Positions 42,676 to 51,831 of a DNA stretch of 64,000 nt are shown piece after piece (the stretch's first letter is position 1; each line of letters starts with the position of its first letter). Source of the DNA: JAFGLZ01 sp964622545 (GTDB lineage: Bacteria; Planctomycetota; Phycisphaerae; UBA1845; JAFGLZ01); contig CAZUQM010000035.1 of assembly GCA_964622545.1 (NCBI GenBank), positions 10,409 to 74,408 on the forward strand, read 5' to 3'. Below the pieces are notes generated by a model, which saw nothing but the letters and a program-made list of their open reading frames with translations, was not told the DNA's origin and did not search any database. A program made the translations under genes and the position numbers.

Positions 42676-44091
42676 TTACATGATCTCTTCGAGAAGCCCC
42701 GCCGACCTCATGCCTTCCTTCTCTGTGTCGAGAACGCGGGCATCGAATCCCAGGGGATGCGGCAGCTTGGCATCGGCGTCGATGTCGGCCAACAGATAGA
42801 AGCTGCCCAACAGGTCGGCCGGGTAGACGGGCCGTTCCTTGACCTTCGCCCCCTTTTCGTCGGAGGCCCCGACGACGCGGCCGCCCTTGAACCCTCCGCC
42901 GGCGACCAGCACGGTGAAGACGGCCCCGTAATGGTGGCGACCGCCGTTCCAGGGAGGCTCCCACGACACCTTCGGCGATCTGCCGAACTCGCCGGTACAC
43001 CAGACGAGGGTGCTGTCCAGCAAGCCCTTGTTGCTCAAGTCCTCGAGCAGCGCCGCCAGGCCCTGATCCAGCCAGGGACACTGTCGCTTCATCGTCGGGA
43101 AGTGGTTCTTGTGCGTGTCCCAGCCGCCGGGGAAGCTGATGGTGATGTACGGCACGCCCGCCTGGACCATCCGACGCGCTGCCAGGCATTCCTGGCCGAA
43201 CGTGTTCCGCCCGTAACGATTCCTGAGCGCCGCCGGCTCGTTCTTCAGATTGAACACTTCCTTGCCTTCGCCCAGGATCAACCCGTAGGCCTTTTGCCTG
43301 GCCTTCTCGACGTCAGTCATCTTTGGATCGTCCGCCAGGCCGTAACCCATGACATTCACGTTGTCGAGCAATTCACGGCGGGCCCGTTGCCGTCTGTCGT
43401 TGATTCCCTTGTTGACGATGCCCTGCACCTCGAAGCGGTCCGCGTTTGGGTCCCCGCCTGTGGCAAACGGTTTGTATTCGGGTCCGAGGAAGCCCTCTTC
43501 CGAGAATCGCCCTGCCGCACGGAGCATCACGATGTAGGGCGGGAGCAGTCCCTTGTACTGATCTTTCTTGAAGCACGTGAAGATGGCGCCCACGCTGGGA
43601 TAGGCCAGGCGCCCACCGGGCTTGTGGCCGGTCTGCATCAGGTAGGCCGCCGTCTCGTGGCCGTTGATGCCGTGGGTCATGCTGCGAATGAGGGAGTACT
43701 TGTCGGCCTGTTTGGCCAGGTGTGGGAACAGGGCGCCGAGCTGGATCCCCTTGACGTTGGTGTTGATGAACTTGTCGAACTCGCCCAGGTAGCTGTAGCC
43801 CGTGCCGGGTTTCGGGTCCCAGGCATCGTTGTGTGACATGCCGCCCCACAGGAAGATCTGGATGACCGACTTGATCTTGCCCTTCTTTTTGGCCTTGGCT
43901 TTGGCCGCGGCGTCTCGGGACGCCTTCAGGTCGGCGGCTTTCTTGTCGGGCGACTTCTTGGCCGGGGCCGCGCAGACGCGCGGGCTCAAACCACCGGCAG
44001 TGATCATGGCCGCCGCTCCCGTTGCGCCACGTCGCAAGGCCTCGCGCCGGGACAGGTGCTCCTCGCGGTCTGCGTTGTGGTTTGTACTCAT
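42676..44091 (-). CDS. DUF1501 protein, Tat-exported, sulfatase-like fold
   Basis: 471 residues. HLSRREALRRGATGAAA is a Tat signal. A short Lys/Ala-rich stretch (about 44-72, AKKSPDKKAADL, AKAKAKKKGKIK) follows, then the DUF1501 domain: IFLWGGMSHNDAWDPKPG, SLIRSMTHG, and near the C-terminus VWCTGEFGRSPKV...GRHHYGAVFTVLVAGGG, where His and Asp residues resemble the alkaline-phosphatase/sulfatase superfamily metal site. Function not established; always found with DUF1549/DUF1553 partners in planctomycetes. GGAGG lies 8 nt before the ATG at 44091. It is the middle gene of the operon. Confidence 0.92.
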   Translation of the reverse strand: MSTNHNADREEHLSRREALRRGATGAAAMITAGGLSPRVCAAPAKKSPDKKAADLKASRDAAAKAKAKKKGKIKSVIQIFLWGGMSHNDAWDPKPGTGYSYLGEFDKFINTNVKGIQLGALFPHLAKQADKYSLIRSMTHGINGHETAAYLMQTGHKPGGRLAYPSVGAIFTCFKKDQYKGLLPPYIVMLRAAGRFSEEGFLGPEYKPFATGGDPNADRFEVQGIVNKGINDRRQRARRELLDNVNVMGYGLADDPKMTDVEKARQKAYGLILGEGKEVFNLKNEPAALRNRYGRNTFGQECLAARRMVQAGVPYITISFPGGWDTHKNHFPTMKRQCPWLDQGLAALLEDLSNKGLLDSTLVWCTGEFGRSPKVSWEPPWNGGRHHYGAVFTVLVAGGGFKGGRVVGASDEKGAKVKERPVYPADLLGSFYLLADIDADAKLPHPLGFDARVLDTEKEGMRSAGLLEEIM

Positions 44092-44178
44092 GATGAAGTC
44101 CTCCGCTGCTCTGACTTTCCGTCGTCTTGTCAAGAGACGGACTGCTTCGCGCTATGTCCCCCACTGTTTCGTCTGCCA

Positions 44179-47100
44179 TCAATGCCGCAGGAGAAACTCG
44201 GGGCTATTGATCAACGCCCAGGCCAGATCGATCCAGGCGTCACGTCCCTTCGCCACGCCGGCTTTGATGTACTGTTCCGCGGCCTTCACATCGGCGTCGG
44301 TCGGGAACCGGGACAGGATCGTGAGGTACAGTCGCTCGGCGATGTCCTTCGGTTTTCCACCCGATGCGATCAGCGCCTTGAGCTTCGGGCCCGTCTGAAG
44401 CTTGTGCTGCAATTCGGCCGAGTTGAGGATATAGAGCCACTGGCGCGAGGCGAGCTCGTTGACGCGCTCGTTCTCCATCCCCGTGGCCCGCGCAGAGCGC
44501 CCGAACAAGGCCAGCGTGGAACTCGTGACGCTGCCGTCGGCCAGCTCTACGGCGGACAGGTCTTTGGGGATGTAGGTGAATGGTTCCGGCACGGCGCTGG
44601 AGTAGAGGTCTGAACTGCCGGTGATCTGATTCAGCGCGTCGATCAACACCTCGGCCTCCATCCGCCGCAACCGATAGCTGGCGAAGGTCCCTCGGGCTTT
44701 CGATTCCTCGGACCGCGGTATGGGCGAGAGCTGATACGTGGTCGAGCTAAGGATCAGCCGTTTGAGGTGCCTCAGATCGTAACCGCTCGAGACCAGCTCT
44801 TTGGCCAAGTAGGCCAAGAGCTCGGGGTTGCTCGGTGGGTTGTCGTCCCGGATGTCGTCCGGCTCGTGAACGATGCCGCGTCCCATCAGCCACGCCCAGG
44901 TGCGGTTGGCGATGGCCTTGGCGAACCAGGGATTCTCCGGCCGGATCAACCAATCGGCAAAGACCTCCCTCGGGTCACGATCGGGCGGAATGGTGGTCTT
45001 GGTGCCGTCCGGAAAGACCGCTTTTAACGGGCCGTTGGTCTCCAAGGGTTGGTCCAGTGCACGCGGGATCTGGTTGGTGAACGTCACCGACTTGGCGACG
45101 GCGTCTCGCCCCGGCGCGGTGCTTCCGGGCACCTTGGTCGAGTCGAGCGGATCCCAGAAGACAATCTCCTCCTTCCACTCGCTGGTGGGTTTGTAGCCGA
45201 CCTGCGAGAAGAACACCGCCATGCCGTCTTGACGCTCCTCGGGCCACGCATGGATCCGCGTTCCCATGAAGGCCAAGGCCACGGCGCCGGCGATGCCCTC
45301 GGGCGTCTTGGATTGGATGGCCCGGTAGAAGTTGACCGGCCCCACGCGGAAGTTGCTGCCACTGGAGGTGAGGAGCTCGCGCGCGAACGCATCGTAGGGT
45401 TTGTTCTGGGCGATGGACTGCCATATCCAGCGGTGATAGGCCTGTGCCGCATTGGGCCAGACTTTGACGGGGAACTCCGCCTTGACCCTCAGGATGTCGC
45501 TCCACTGCATCGCCCAGTAATCGAAATGGGTTGTCCTGTTGAGCAGGCGGTCGATGAGGGCGGCGCGCTTGTTCTTGTCCGAACTTCGAATGAAGGCCTT
45601 GGCCTCTTGCGCCGTAGGCAGCGTGCCGGTCAGGTCCAGGAAGGCGCGACGCACGAAGACCGCGTCGGAGCAGAGGGCCGGCTTGATGCCGAGCGACTTT
45701 AGCTTGGCGAAGACAATCTCGTCGATCCGGTTGGCGGGCTTCGGCGGATCCGAACGCTCCATGATGCCGCCGATCCGCTTGGCCGAGGCGAGCCGGTAGA
45801 GGGCGACCTTGGCCTGTCGGGCAAGAGCGCGCTTCTCGTTGGCGACCTTTCTGGCCTGCCAGTAGGCCGCGCGGGCCTTGTCCGCCTTCTCCTTCAACGG
45901 TGTGGCCGTGGCTTCCGCCTTCTTGGCTGCCTTTTCGTCGTCCGCGTGTGTCTTCTTGGCCGCGGCGATCCGCTTCTTGAGGTTGGCCAAGGCCGCCTGC
46001 GTGGACTCCTTTCGCTTCTTGGCTCGGTCTAGATCCCGAGCGGCGGCATTGGCCTTGATCGCCGCCTGCTCCAGGGCCTTTTGCTTGGGGGCCAGGGCCG
46101 CCTCGGCCTTATTGGCCGCACTGCGCTTGGTGGCGGCTTCCGCCGCAGCTCGTCGGTAGGCCTCATCGAGGTTGGCGAGATCCCCGGCCACCTTGCGGGC
46201 CGCCTGGTGGGCCTTGACGGCGGCAGCGACCTTGCTCTTGGCCCCGGCCAGGGCCTTGTCGGCCGACTCCTTCTGCGCTCGTGTTTGGGCAAGCTTCTTT
46301 GCGGCCTCAGCCACCCGGGCCTGCGCCTTCTTGTGGGCCTGCTGCGCTTGGGCCAGTGCAGCCTTGGCCGCGTCGGCCGCTTTGCGCTTGGCGACGGCGG
46401 CATCGGTGGCCTGCTTTGTTCCCTTGGCCGGCTTGCTGGCAGCGGTGGTTGTCTTCTTGGCCGCGGCGGCGGCCTCCTGGGCTGCCTTGTCGGCGGTTTT
46501 CGAAGCGGTCATAGCGTCGGCGACCTTCTTCTTGGCCTTGGCAAGGGCCGCATCGGCCGCCTTCTTCTGGCCCTGGGCCTCGGTCAGCTTCTTGGCGGCG
46601 GCCTTGACCCGGGCTTGGACGTCCCTTTCCGCCTTCTGCGCATGAGCCAGTGCAGCCCTGGCATCCGCCAGTGCCTCGCGCTTGGCGGCGGCCTGTGCCG
46701 CCGCGCGCTTCTTCTCCTCGACCGATTTGGCGGTGGCTTGGAGGGCCTTGTCGGCGGCCGTCGAGATCGTGGTGGCGCCGGCGAGCTGTTTCTTCGCTTC
46801 GGCCAACGTCGCTTGAGCCGACTTGTTCCGCGCGGTCGCCTGGGCCAGGGCCTTGCCAGCCGCGTGCGCCTTGCTGTGGGCGGTCTGCTCGGCCCGCTTG
46901 GCTTTGGCCAGGGCGGCTTTGGCTGCATCCACCGCCTTGCGCTTGGCAGCGGCGTCCTTGGCGGCGTGTTTCTTCTCCGCGCTCGACTTGCTGTTATCCG
47001 TCGCGGTTCGCTTGGCCTTGGCCTCGGCGTCCCCCGCCGCCTTCTCGGCTGCCGCAAGGGCCTGGGCCGAGGCGTCCACCTGTTTCTTCGCAGGTGCCAG

Positions 47101-47859
47101 CGCTTCGTCGGCCGCCCTCTTTCGGGCTGCGGCTTCGGACATCTCCTTCGCGGCCTTGTTGGCAGTCTGCTGCAGATGCTGCTCTCGTTGCCGTGCTTCG
47201 GTCAGGGCCATCTTCGCGGTCTTGGCCGCCCGGCGTTGGGCGGCCGCTTGGGCCACGGCCCTGTTGGCCTCGATGTCGAGCTTGTTGACCGCGTCGGCGG
47301 CCGCCTGTGCGGCGGACTCGGCCTGCCGAGCGGCTTTCTCGGCCGCTTCGTAGGCCTGTCGGAGGGGGCGCGCGGCGGCCCTGGCCTTGGCCAGGGCCTT
47401 CTCGAGGGGCGGCTTGGCCTTGGTCGCGGCGGTCAGGGCCTTGGCGGCAGCGGCCGCGTCGGCCTCGGCCCGCTTCAGATCCTTCGCGCCCTGCTCGCCG
47501 GCCAACGTCTTCGACGCATCAGCCTTGCGTCGCTTCGCGACGGCCTCTTTCCGGGCTTTGGCGTAGGCCGCGTCGGCCTTCCTCATGGCTGCGGCCAGGG
47601 GCGCGGCCGCGGCTTCGGCCTTGTTGGCTACCTTGTCGGCGGCTTCGTAGGCGGCCCTCGCCTTTGCCTCCGGGCTTTGCCGCTTGGCCTGGGGCTTGTC
47701 GGCGGAGCTCTTCTTCTTCGCGGTCTTGGCGGCGGCGGGCGCGGCCTTAGCCGGCTTCTTGGCCGCCTTGCTGGTCGCCTTGGACGGCGCTGCGGCCGAG
47801 GATGGGCCTGTGGATGCCAGCACGAGCACGACGAGTGGAATCGCTCTTGTTCTGATCAC
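44179..47859 (-). CDS. DUF1549-DUF1553 protein with exceptionally long Lys/Ala coiled-coil N-terminus
   Basis: 1226 residues. After a signal peptide (about 1-24) residues 25-690 are almost only Ala, Lys, Glu, Asp, Gln and Arg with no Pro-rich breaks, i.e. a very long helical coiled coil. It consists of units, each opening with an AAxKR-A--A--A-A pattern (for example AAAKRKAVDAAKAALAKAK near 303). The anchor Arg of successive units is at 209, 307, 394, 492, 579, 677: spacings 98, 87, 98, 87, 98. From about 700 to 1226 come DUF1549 (VRRAFLDLTGTLPTAQEAKAF) and DUF1553 (DWLIRPENPWFAKAIANRTWAWLMGRGI...YQLSP). In the usual family the N-terminus is a PSCyt1 cytochrome domain; no CxxCH is present here. 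Start GTG at 47859 with GGGGTGA upstream. Confidence 0.9.
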   Translation of the reverse strand: MIRTRAIPLVVLVLASTGPSSAAAPSKATSKAAKKPAKAAPAAAKTAKKKSSADKPQAKRQSPEAKARAAYEAADKVANKAEAAAAPLAAAMRKADAAYAKARKEAVAKRRKADASKTLAGEQGAKDLKRAEADAAAAAKALTAATKAKPPLEKALAKARAAARPLRQAYEAAEKAARQAESAAQAAADAVNKLDIEANRAVAQAAAQRRAAKTAKMALTEARQREQHLQQTANKAAKEMSEAAARKRAADEALAPAKKQVDASAQALAAAEKAAGDAEAKAKRTATDNSKSSAEKKHAAKDAAAKRKAVDAAKAALAKAKRAEQTAHSKAHAAGKALAQATARNKSAQATLAEAKKQLAGATTISTAADKALQATAKSVEEKKRAAAQAAAKREALADARAALAHAQKAERDVQARVKAAAKKLTEAQGQKKAADAALAKAKKKVADAMTASKTADKAAQEAAAAAKKTTTAASKPAKGTKQATDAAVAKRKAADAAKAALAQAQQAHKKAQARVAEAAKKLAQTRAQKESADKALAGAKSKVAAAVKAHQAARKVAGDLANLDEAYRRAAAEAATKRSAANKAEAALAPKQKALEQAAIKANAAARDLDRAKKRKESTQAALANLKKRIAAAKKTHADDEKAAKKAEATATPLKEKADKARAAYWQARKVANEKRALARQAKVALYRLASAKRIGGIMERSDPPKPANRIDEIVFAKLKSLGIKPALCSDAVFVRRAFLDLTGTLPTAQEAKAFIRSSDKNKRAALIDRLLNRTTHFDYWAMQWSDILRVKAEFPVKVWPNAAQAYHRWIWQSIAQNKPYDAFARELLTSSGSNFRVGPVNFYRAIQSKTPEGIAGAVALAFMGTRIHAWPEERQDGMAVFFSQVGYKPTSEWKEEIVFWDPLDSTKVPGSTAPGRDAVAKSVTFTNQIPRALDQPLETNGPLKAVFPDGTKTTIPPDRDPREVFADWLIRPENPWFAKAIANRTWAWLMGRGIVHEPDDIRDDNPPSNPELLAYLAKELVSSGYDLRHLKRLILSSTTYQLSPIPRSEESKARGTFASYRLRRMEAEVLIDALNQITGSSDLYSSAVPEPFTYIPKDLSAVELADGSVTSSTLALFGRSARATGMENERVNELASRQWLYILNSAELQHKLQTGPKLKALIASGGKPKDIAERLYLTILSRFPTDADVKAAEQYIKAGVAKGRDAWIDLAWALINSPEFLLRH

Positions 47860-48149
47860 GAGTCACCCCAAACATGGCCTGAGTTCGACCTCGCCCTTGT
47901 GGCCTGGCCCCCGGGAGGTCGAATCCTGCCGTTCTATGGTCATCTTCCTGGTGGTTGGCCCATCGTAACAACCCTCGGCCGGTCAGCCAACCGCATCGCG
48001 GCAGGGCGGCGTTGCTGGAACCGGCGGGGGAGCCGATGTAAGCTGTGCCACAGCTAGCCCGCCCGGGCGGGTGCTTTTCGGGAGCGCCGAGCCTAGCTAT
48101 CTGGCGGATTCATCGGGTTGACCCGAATCGAACCTCGGAGAGCGCCACC

Positions 48150-49751
48150 TTGGATCCACTCTGGCTCGTCTTCGCCTTCTTCTTCGGATTCGTCGTCCGT
48201 CACGTCGGGTTGCCACCGCTGGTCGGTTTTCTCATCGCGGGGTTCGTCCTCAATGCCTTCGGCGTCCAGGGCGGCGAGACGCTTGAGCATATCTCTGAGC
48301 TCGGCGTTACGCTCCTGCTGTTCAGCATCGGTGTCAAGCTACAGGTTCGCACCCTGCTCCGCGCTGAGATCTGGGCCGGCGCGTCGATCCACATGCTGCT
48401 GACGGTCGCCCTGCTGACGGCAGGGCTGCTCGGCCTTGCTGCCGTAGGCCTTCCAGGCTTTGCAGGATTGGATCTTCGCCTCTCCCTGCTCGTCGCGTTC
48501 GCCTTGAGCTTTTCGAGCACCGTCTTCGCCGTCAAGGTGCTGGAGGAGAAGGGCGAGATGGCTTCCCTGCACGGCCGTATCGCCATCGGCATCCTGATCA
48601 TGCAGGACGTTATCGCCGTGGTCTTTCTAACCGCCTCGGCCGGGAAGCTACCCTCGCCCTGGGCGATCGCCTTGGTTGCCGCGCTGTGGCCGCTTCGGTT
48701 GGTGCTGCTGGTTATCCTGGACCGCTGTGGCCACGGGGAGCTGCTGATCCTGTTCGGCGTGCTACTCACGTTCGGCGGGGCGAGGGGTTTCGAGGCGGTC
48801 GGTCTGAAGCCCGACTTGGGGGCGCTCGTGTTCGGGATGCTGGTCGCGTCTCACCCGAAGGCCTCTGAGCTGGCCAAGTCTCTGCTGAGCTTCAAGGACC
48901 TCTTCCTGGTCGCGTTCTTCCTGAGCATCGGGATCTCCGGCGCACCGACCTTAGGGTCGCTGGCCATGGCGGCGGTCTTCGTTGCCGTTGTTCCCCTCAA
49001 GGTCGGTCTCTACATGCTGGTGTTGACGCAATTCGGGTTGCGGGCCCGCACGTCGCTGCTGGCTTCGCTGAGTCTGGCGAACTACAGCGAGTTCGGGCTC
49101 ATCGTGGGCGCGGTCGCGGTCAAGGCCGGCTGGCTTGACGCGGGTTGGCTGGTCACCATCGCGATCGCCCTGTCGATCACGTTTGTCCTGGCCTCACCGC
49201 TGAACGCCGCTTCGCATACGATCTACTCCCGATGGCGGCATCGTCTCAGGCGTTGGGAGACCGGAAGATACCATGCCGAAGAGCAGCCAGTCGAACCGGG
49301 CGATGCGGAGATCGCCATTTTAGGTATGGGCCGCGTGGGCGCGGCCGCATTCGACATCATGCGCCAGCGCTACGGCGACGTGATCTTCGGGATCGACTTC
49401 GAGGCCGGTACCGTGGCACGCCATGAGCGAGCCGGCCGGAAGGTCTTCCTCGGGGACGCGACGGATCTCCAGTTCTGGGAGCGGCTCCAGACCGACCGAG
49501 GCAGGATCAGGCTGGTGGTGTCCACCTTGCCGAACGTGACCGAGAACCTCTCCGTCGCCAAGCGGCTCGCGGAAGGCGGTTACACCGGTCTTATCGCCGC
49601 AACGGCGCACTTCGACGACCAGGCCGCGGCGCTGAAGGAGGCCGGCGTTCATGCCGTGTTCAACTTCTACTCGGAGGCTGGCGTCGGGCTCGCCGAGCAC
49701 GCCCTCCAGCAACTCGAAGCGGCCAACCACGAAAGCAGCGGCGATGCGTAG
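48150..49751 (+). CDS. Kef-type cation:proton antiporter with TrkA-N domain
   Basis: 533 residues. About 12 transmembrane helices (residues 1-370) belong to the CPA2/KefB antiporter class, with the paired GVTLLLFSIGVKLQ and ALSFSSTVFAVKVLEE segments. Residues 400-530 hold a Rossmann-type regulatory domain: EIAILGMGRVGAAAFDIM...VIFGIDFEAG, a nucleotide-binding TrkA-N module. It exchanges K+ or Na+ for H+, gated by cytoplasmic ligand. TTG at 48150 is chosen as start (LDPLW) with GGAG upstream; the longer frame from 48045 looks non-coding. It diverges from the DUF1549 operon. Confidence 0.88.
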   Translation: MDPLWLVFAFFFGFVVRHVGLPPLVGFLIAGFVLNAFGVQGGETLEHISELGVTLLLFSIGVKLQVRTLLRAEIWAGASIHMLLTVALLTAGLLGLAAVGLPGFAGLDLRLSLLVAFALSFSSTVFAVKVLEEKGEMASLHGRIAIGILIMQDVIAVVFLTASAGKLPSPWAIALVAALWPLRLVLLVILDRCGHGELLILFGVLLTFGGARGFEAVGLKPDLGALVFGMLVASHPKASELAKSLLSFKDLFLVAFFLSIGISGAPTLGSLAMAAVFVAVVPLKVGLYMLVLTQFGLRARTSLLASLSLANYSEFGLIVGAVAVKAGWLDAGWLVTIAIALSITFVLASPLNAASHTIYSRWRHRLRRWETGRYHAEEQPVEPGDAEIAILGMGRVGAAAFDIMRQRYGDVIFGIDFEAGTVARHERAGRKVFLGDATDLQFWERLQTDRGRIRLVVSTLPNVTENLSVAKRLAEGGYTGLIAATAHFDDQAAALKEAGVHAVFNFYSEAGVGLAEHALQQLEAANHESSGDA

Positions 49752-49841
49752 CGAGAGTCACGGGCCATGGGTGGGGGTAATCCGTCGGCCATGTCGCGCG
49801 CTCGTTAGAGCCAAGCGGGCTCCATGGATGGATCGACGCAC

Positions 49842-51692
49842 ATGAGCATCCCGATGACGCGGACCATCAAAGAAGGCCTGCACGTCTTTCGGCGGTTCGT
49901 CGTGCCGCTGGTAATCTACGACGTCTGGTTTGCCGTCGCTCAGTTGGCCGTGGCGGCCCCGATCTCGGCCTGGGTGCTGACCGCACTGCTGTCGCGGAGC
50001 GGGTCACTAGCCGTCGGCAACGAGCAGATCGTGGCCTTCCTGCTCTCGCCATCGGGCTTGCTCGCCCTCGTGCTTTCGGTGGCGTTTATTCTGTGTTCGC
50101 TCTTCGTCGAGCAAGCGGGCGTGATGCTCATCGCCGCTCATGCAACCCTGGGCCGACGTCCCAGCGTTCGAACCGCCATCCTCACGGTCCTGCGAAGGCT
50201 GCGACTCCTGGCCGTGCTCGGTCTTCGGCAGGCCCTGGCCTACCTGTTGGTTGGCCTGCCGTTCATCGCCGCCGCCGCTTTGACCTACGTCGCGCTGCTT
50301 TCGAGACATGACATCAACTACCTCGTCGCCGAATACCCTCCGGTGTTCTTGCTGGCCATAGGTATCGGTATGGTCCTCCTCGCCGGTCTCGCAGCGACAT
50401 GGACGGTGCTCTTCGCCCGCTGGATCTTCGCGGTGCCGCTCTGCCTGGTGCAGACCATGCCCGCCGCGAAGGCGATGAGAGAAAGCCGGCGGCTGACCCA
50501 GGGATCGCTCGGACGCCTTGTCGTCTTCCTGGCGGCTTGGGTGCTGGCCACGGTCGTCCTCCTTGCCGTCCTGGGGCCAACCGCCGAACTCACGGGCGAC
50601 CTTGTCCTCATGCACCTCCCGTCGAATCTCACGCTCGTGATCGCCGCGGCGGCCGTCTTGCTCGTCCTGCATGGCCTTGCCGCTGCCGCCGCGTGGTTCT
50701 TCTGTTTCGCGATGTACTCGATCGTGGTCATGGGCCTCTTCTTCGAACACGCGTCGGCGCAGGACGGCATCGGCAGCGCTGACCCCATGCGTGCTCAGTT
50801 GGAGGCCAGCGCCGATCTGTCACCCTCACTGAAGACCGCTCGTCGGGTGATCTGGCCCGCCGTGATCATCGTGGGCGTCTGGAGCGTCTACCTCTGTCAC
50901 GAAATCATCGAGACGATTCGTGTCGAAGACCGCGTCGCGGTCACGGCCCATCGCGGTAGCTCCAACGCCGCCCCGGAGAATACGCTCAGCGCGATACGGC
51001 AGGCCATCAGCGACGGCGCGGACTTCGCCGAGATCGACGTGCAGGAAGCCGCCGACGGCGAGGTGGTCGTGGTGCACGACGAAGACCTGATGCGGCTGGC
51101 CGGCGTCGACAAGAAGGTCTGGGAAACACCCTATGCCGAACTGCGCGAGCTGGATGTAGGCAGTTGGTTCTCACCCGAGTTCCAGGGCGAGCGCATCCCG
51201 ACGCTCGCCCAGGTCATCGAGACCGCCAAGGGCAAGATCAAGCTCAACATCGAACTGAAGCTGACGGGCCACGAGGAGAGGCTCGTCGAGAGCGTCCTGA
51301 GAACGATCCGCGAGGCCTCCTTCGAATCGGAGTGCGTGATCACCTCCCTCAGCGTCGACGCCCTCGCCCAGGCCAGGACCCTCAACAAGGACATCCCGAT
51401 CGGCTACATCGTCTACGGATCGTTCGGGGACATCGCCAAGTTGGAAGTAGACTTCCTCAGTGTCGCTACGCGCCTGGCCACAGATCGCCTGATCAAGCAG
51501 GCCCACCAAGAGGGTCGGGCCGTTCACGTCTGGACGGTCAACGACCCCAAGCAGATGTCCCTGTTCATCGAACGGGGCGTCGACAACATCATCACAGACG
51601 TGCCAGAAGTACTGGTCGGCTTGCTCCGTGAGCGGGCCGAGCTGAGTGATGAGGAGAAAGTGCTGTTGGCGTTCGCCTATTGGCTTCGCTAG
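49842..51692 (+). CDS. Membrane-anchored glycerophosphodiester phosphodiesterase
   Basis: 616 residues. The N-terminal 340 residues carry six to eight transmembrane helices of the GDPD membrane domain, with a short linker to a C-terminal GDPD barrel. The active site is complete: TAHRGSSNAAPENT (catalytic His), AEIDVQEAADGEVVVVHDEDLMR (metal Glu, Asp and second His), and NIELK. It hydrolyses glycerophosphodiesters to glycerol 3-phosphate and an alcohol, i.e. lipid head-group recycling. The start is ambiguous (49824 or 49842) because neither has a clear Shine-Dalgarno; the latter begins MSIPM. Follows the antiporter gene by 90 bp. Confidence 0.92.
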   Translation: MSIPMTRTIKEGLHVFRRFVVPLVIYDVWFAVAQLAVAAPISAWVLTALLSRSGSLAVGNEQIVAFLLSPSGLLALVLSVAFILCSLFVEQAGVMLIAAHATLGRRPSVRTAILTVLRRLRLLAVLGLRQALAYLLVGLPFIAAAALTYVALLSRHDINYLVAEYPPVFLLAIGIGMVLLAGLAATWTVLFARWIFAVPLCLVQTMPAAKAMRESRRLTQGSLGRLVVFLAAWVLATVVLLAVLGPTAELTGDLVLMHLPSNLTLVIAAAAVLLVLHGLAAAAAWFFCFAMYSIVVMGLFFEHASAQDGIGSADPMRAQLEASADLSPSLKTARRVIWPAVIIVGVWSVYLCHEIIETIRVEDRVAVTAHRGSSNAAPENTLSAIRQAISDGADFAEIDVQEAADGEVVVVHDEDLMRLAGVDKKVWETPYAELRELDVGSWFSPEFQGERIPTLAQVIETAKGKIKLNIELKLTGHEERLVESVLRTIREASFESECVITSLSVDALAQARTLNKDIPIGYIVYGSFGDIAKLEVDFLSVATRLATDRLIKQAHQEGRAVHVWTVNDPKQMSLFIERGVDNIITDVPEVLVGLLRERAELSDEEKVLLAFAYWLR

Positions 51693-51831
51693 CGAGCGAG
51701 GTTGGGCGCGCTTCGAACGAGCGGGGTCCCGGGGGAGATGTCGTTTGGATGCCGTGGGGAAGCGGCCAACGCTTCTGGGGATTGCTTGGGTTCCTCTGCC
51801 GACCGGCGTGGCTACCGATTGCGGACGTGCT

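Noticed and set aside
45800..47850. Repeated DNA that might be a CRISPR or tandem-repeat array
   Set aside because: The repetition is at protein level with period 87-98 residues and diverged DNA; no identical short repeats with unique spacers.
46081..48057. 658-residue Gly/Leu-rich + strand frame
   Set aside because: Mirror of the Lys/Ala coiled-coil gene: the Ala and Lys codons of the sense strand create it.
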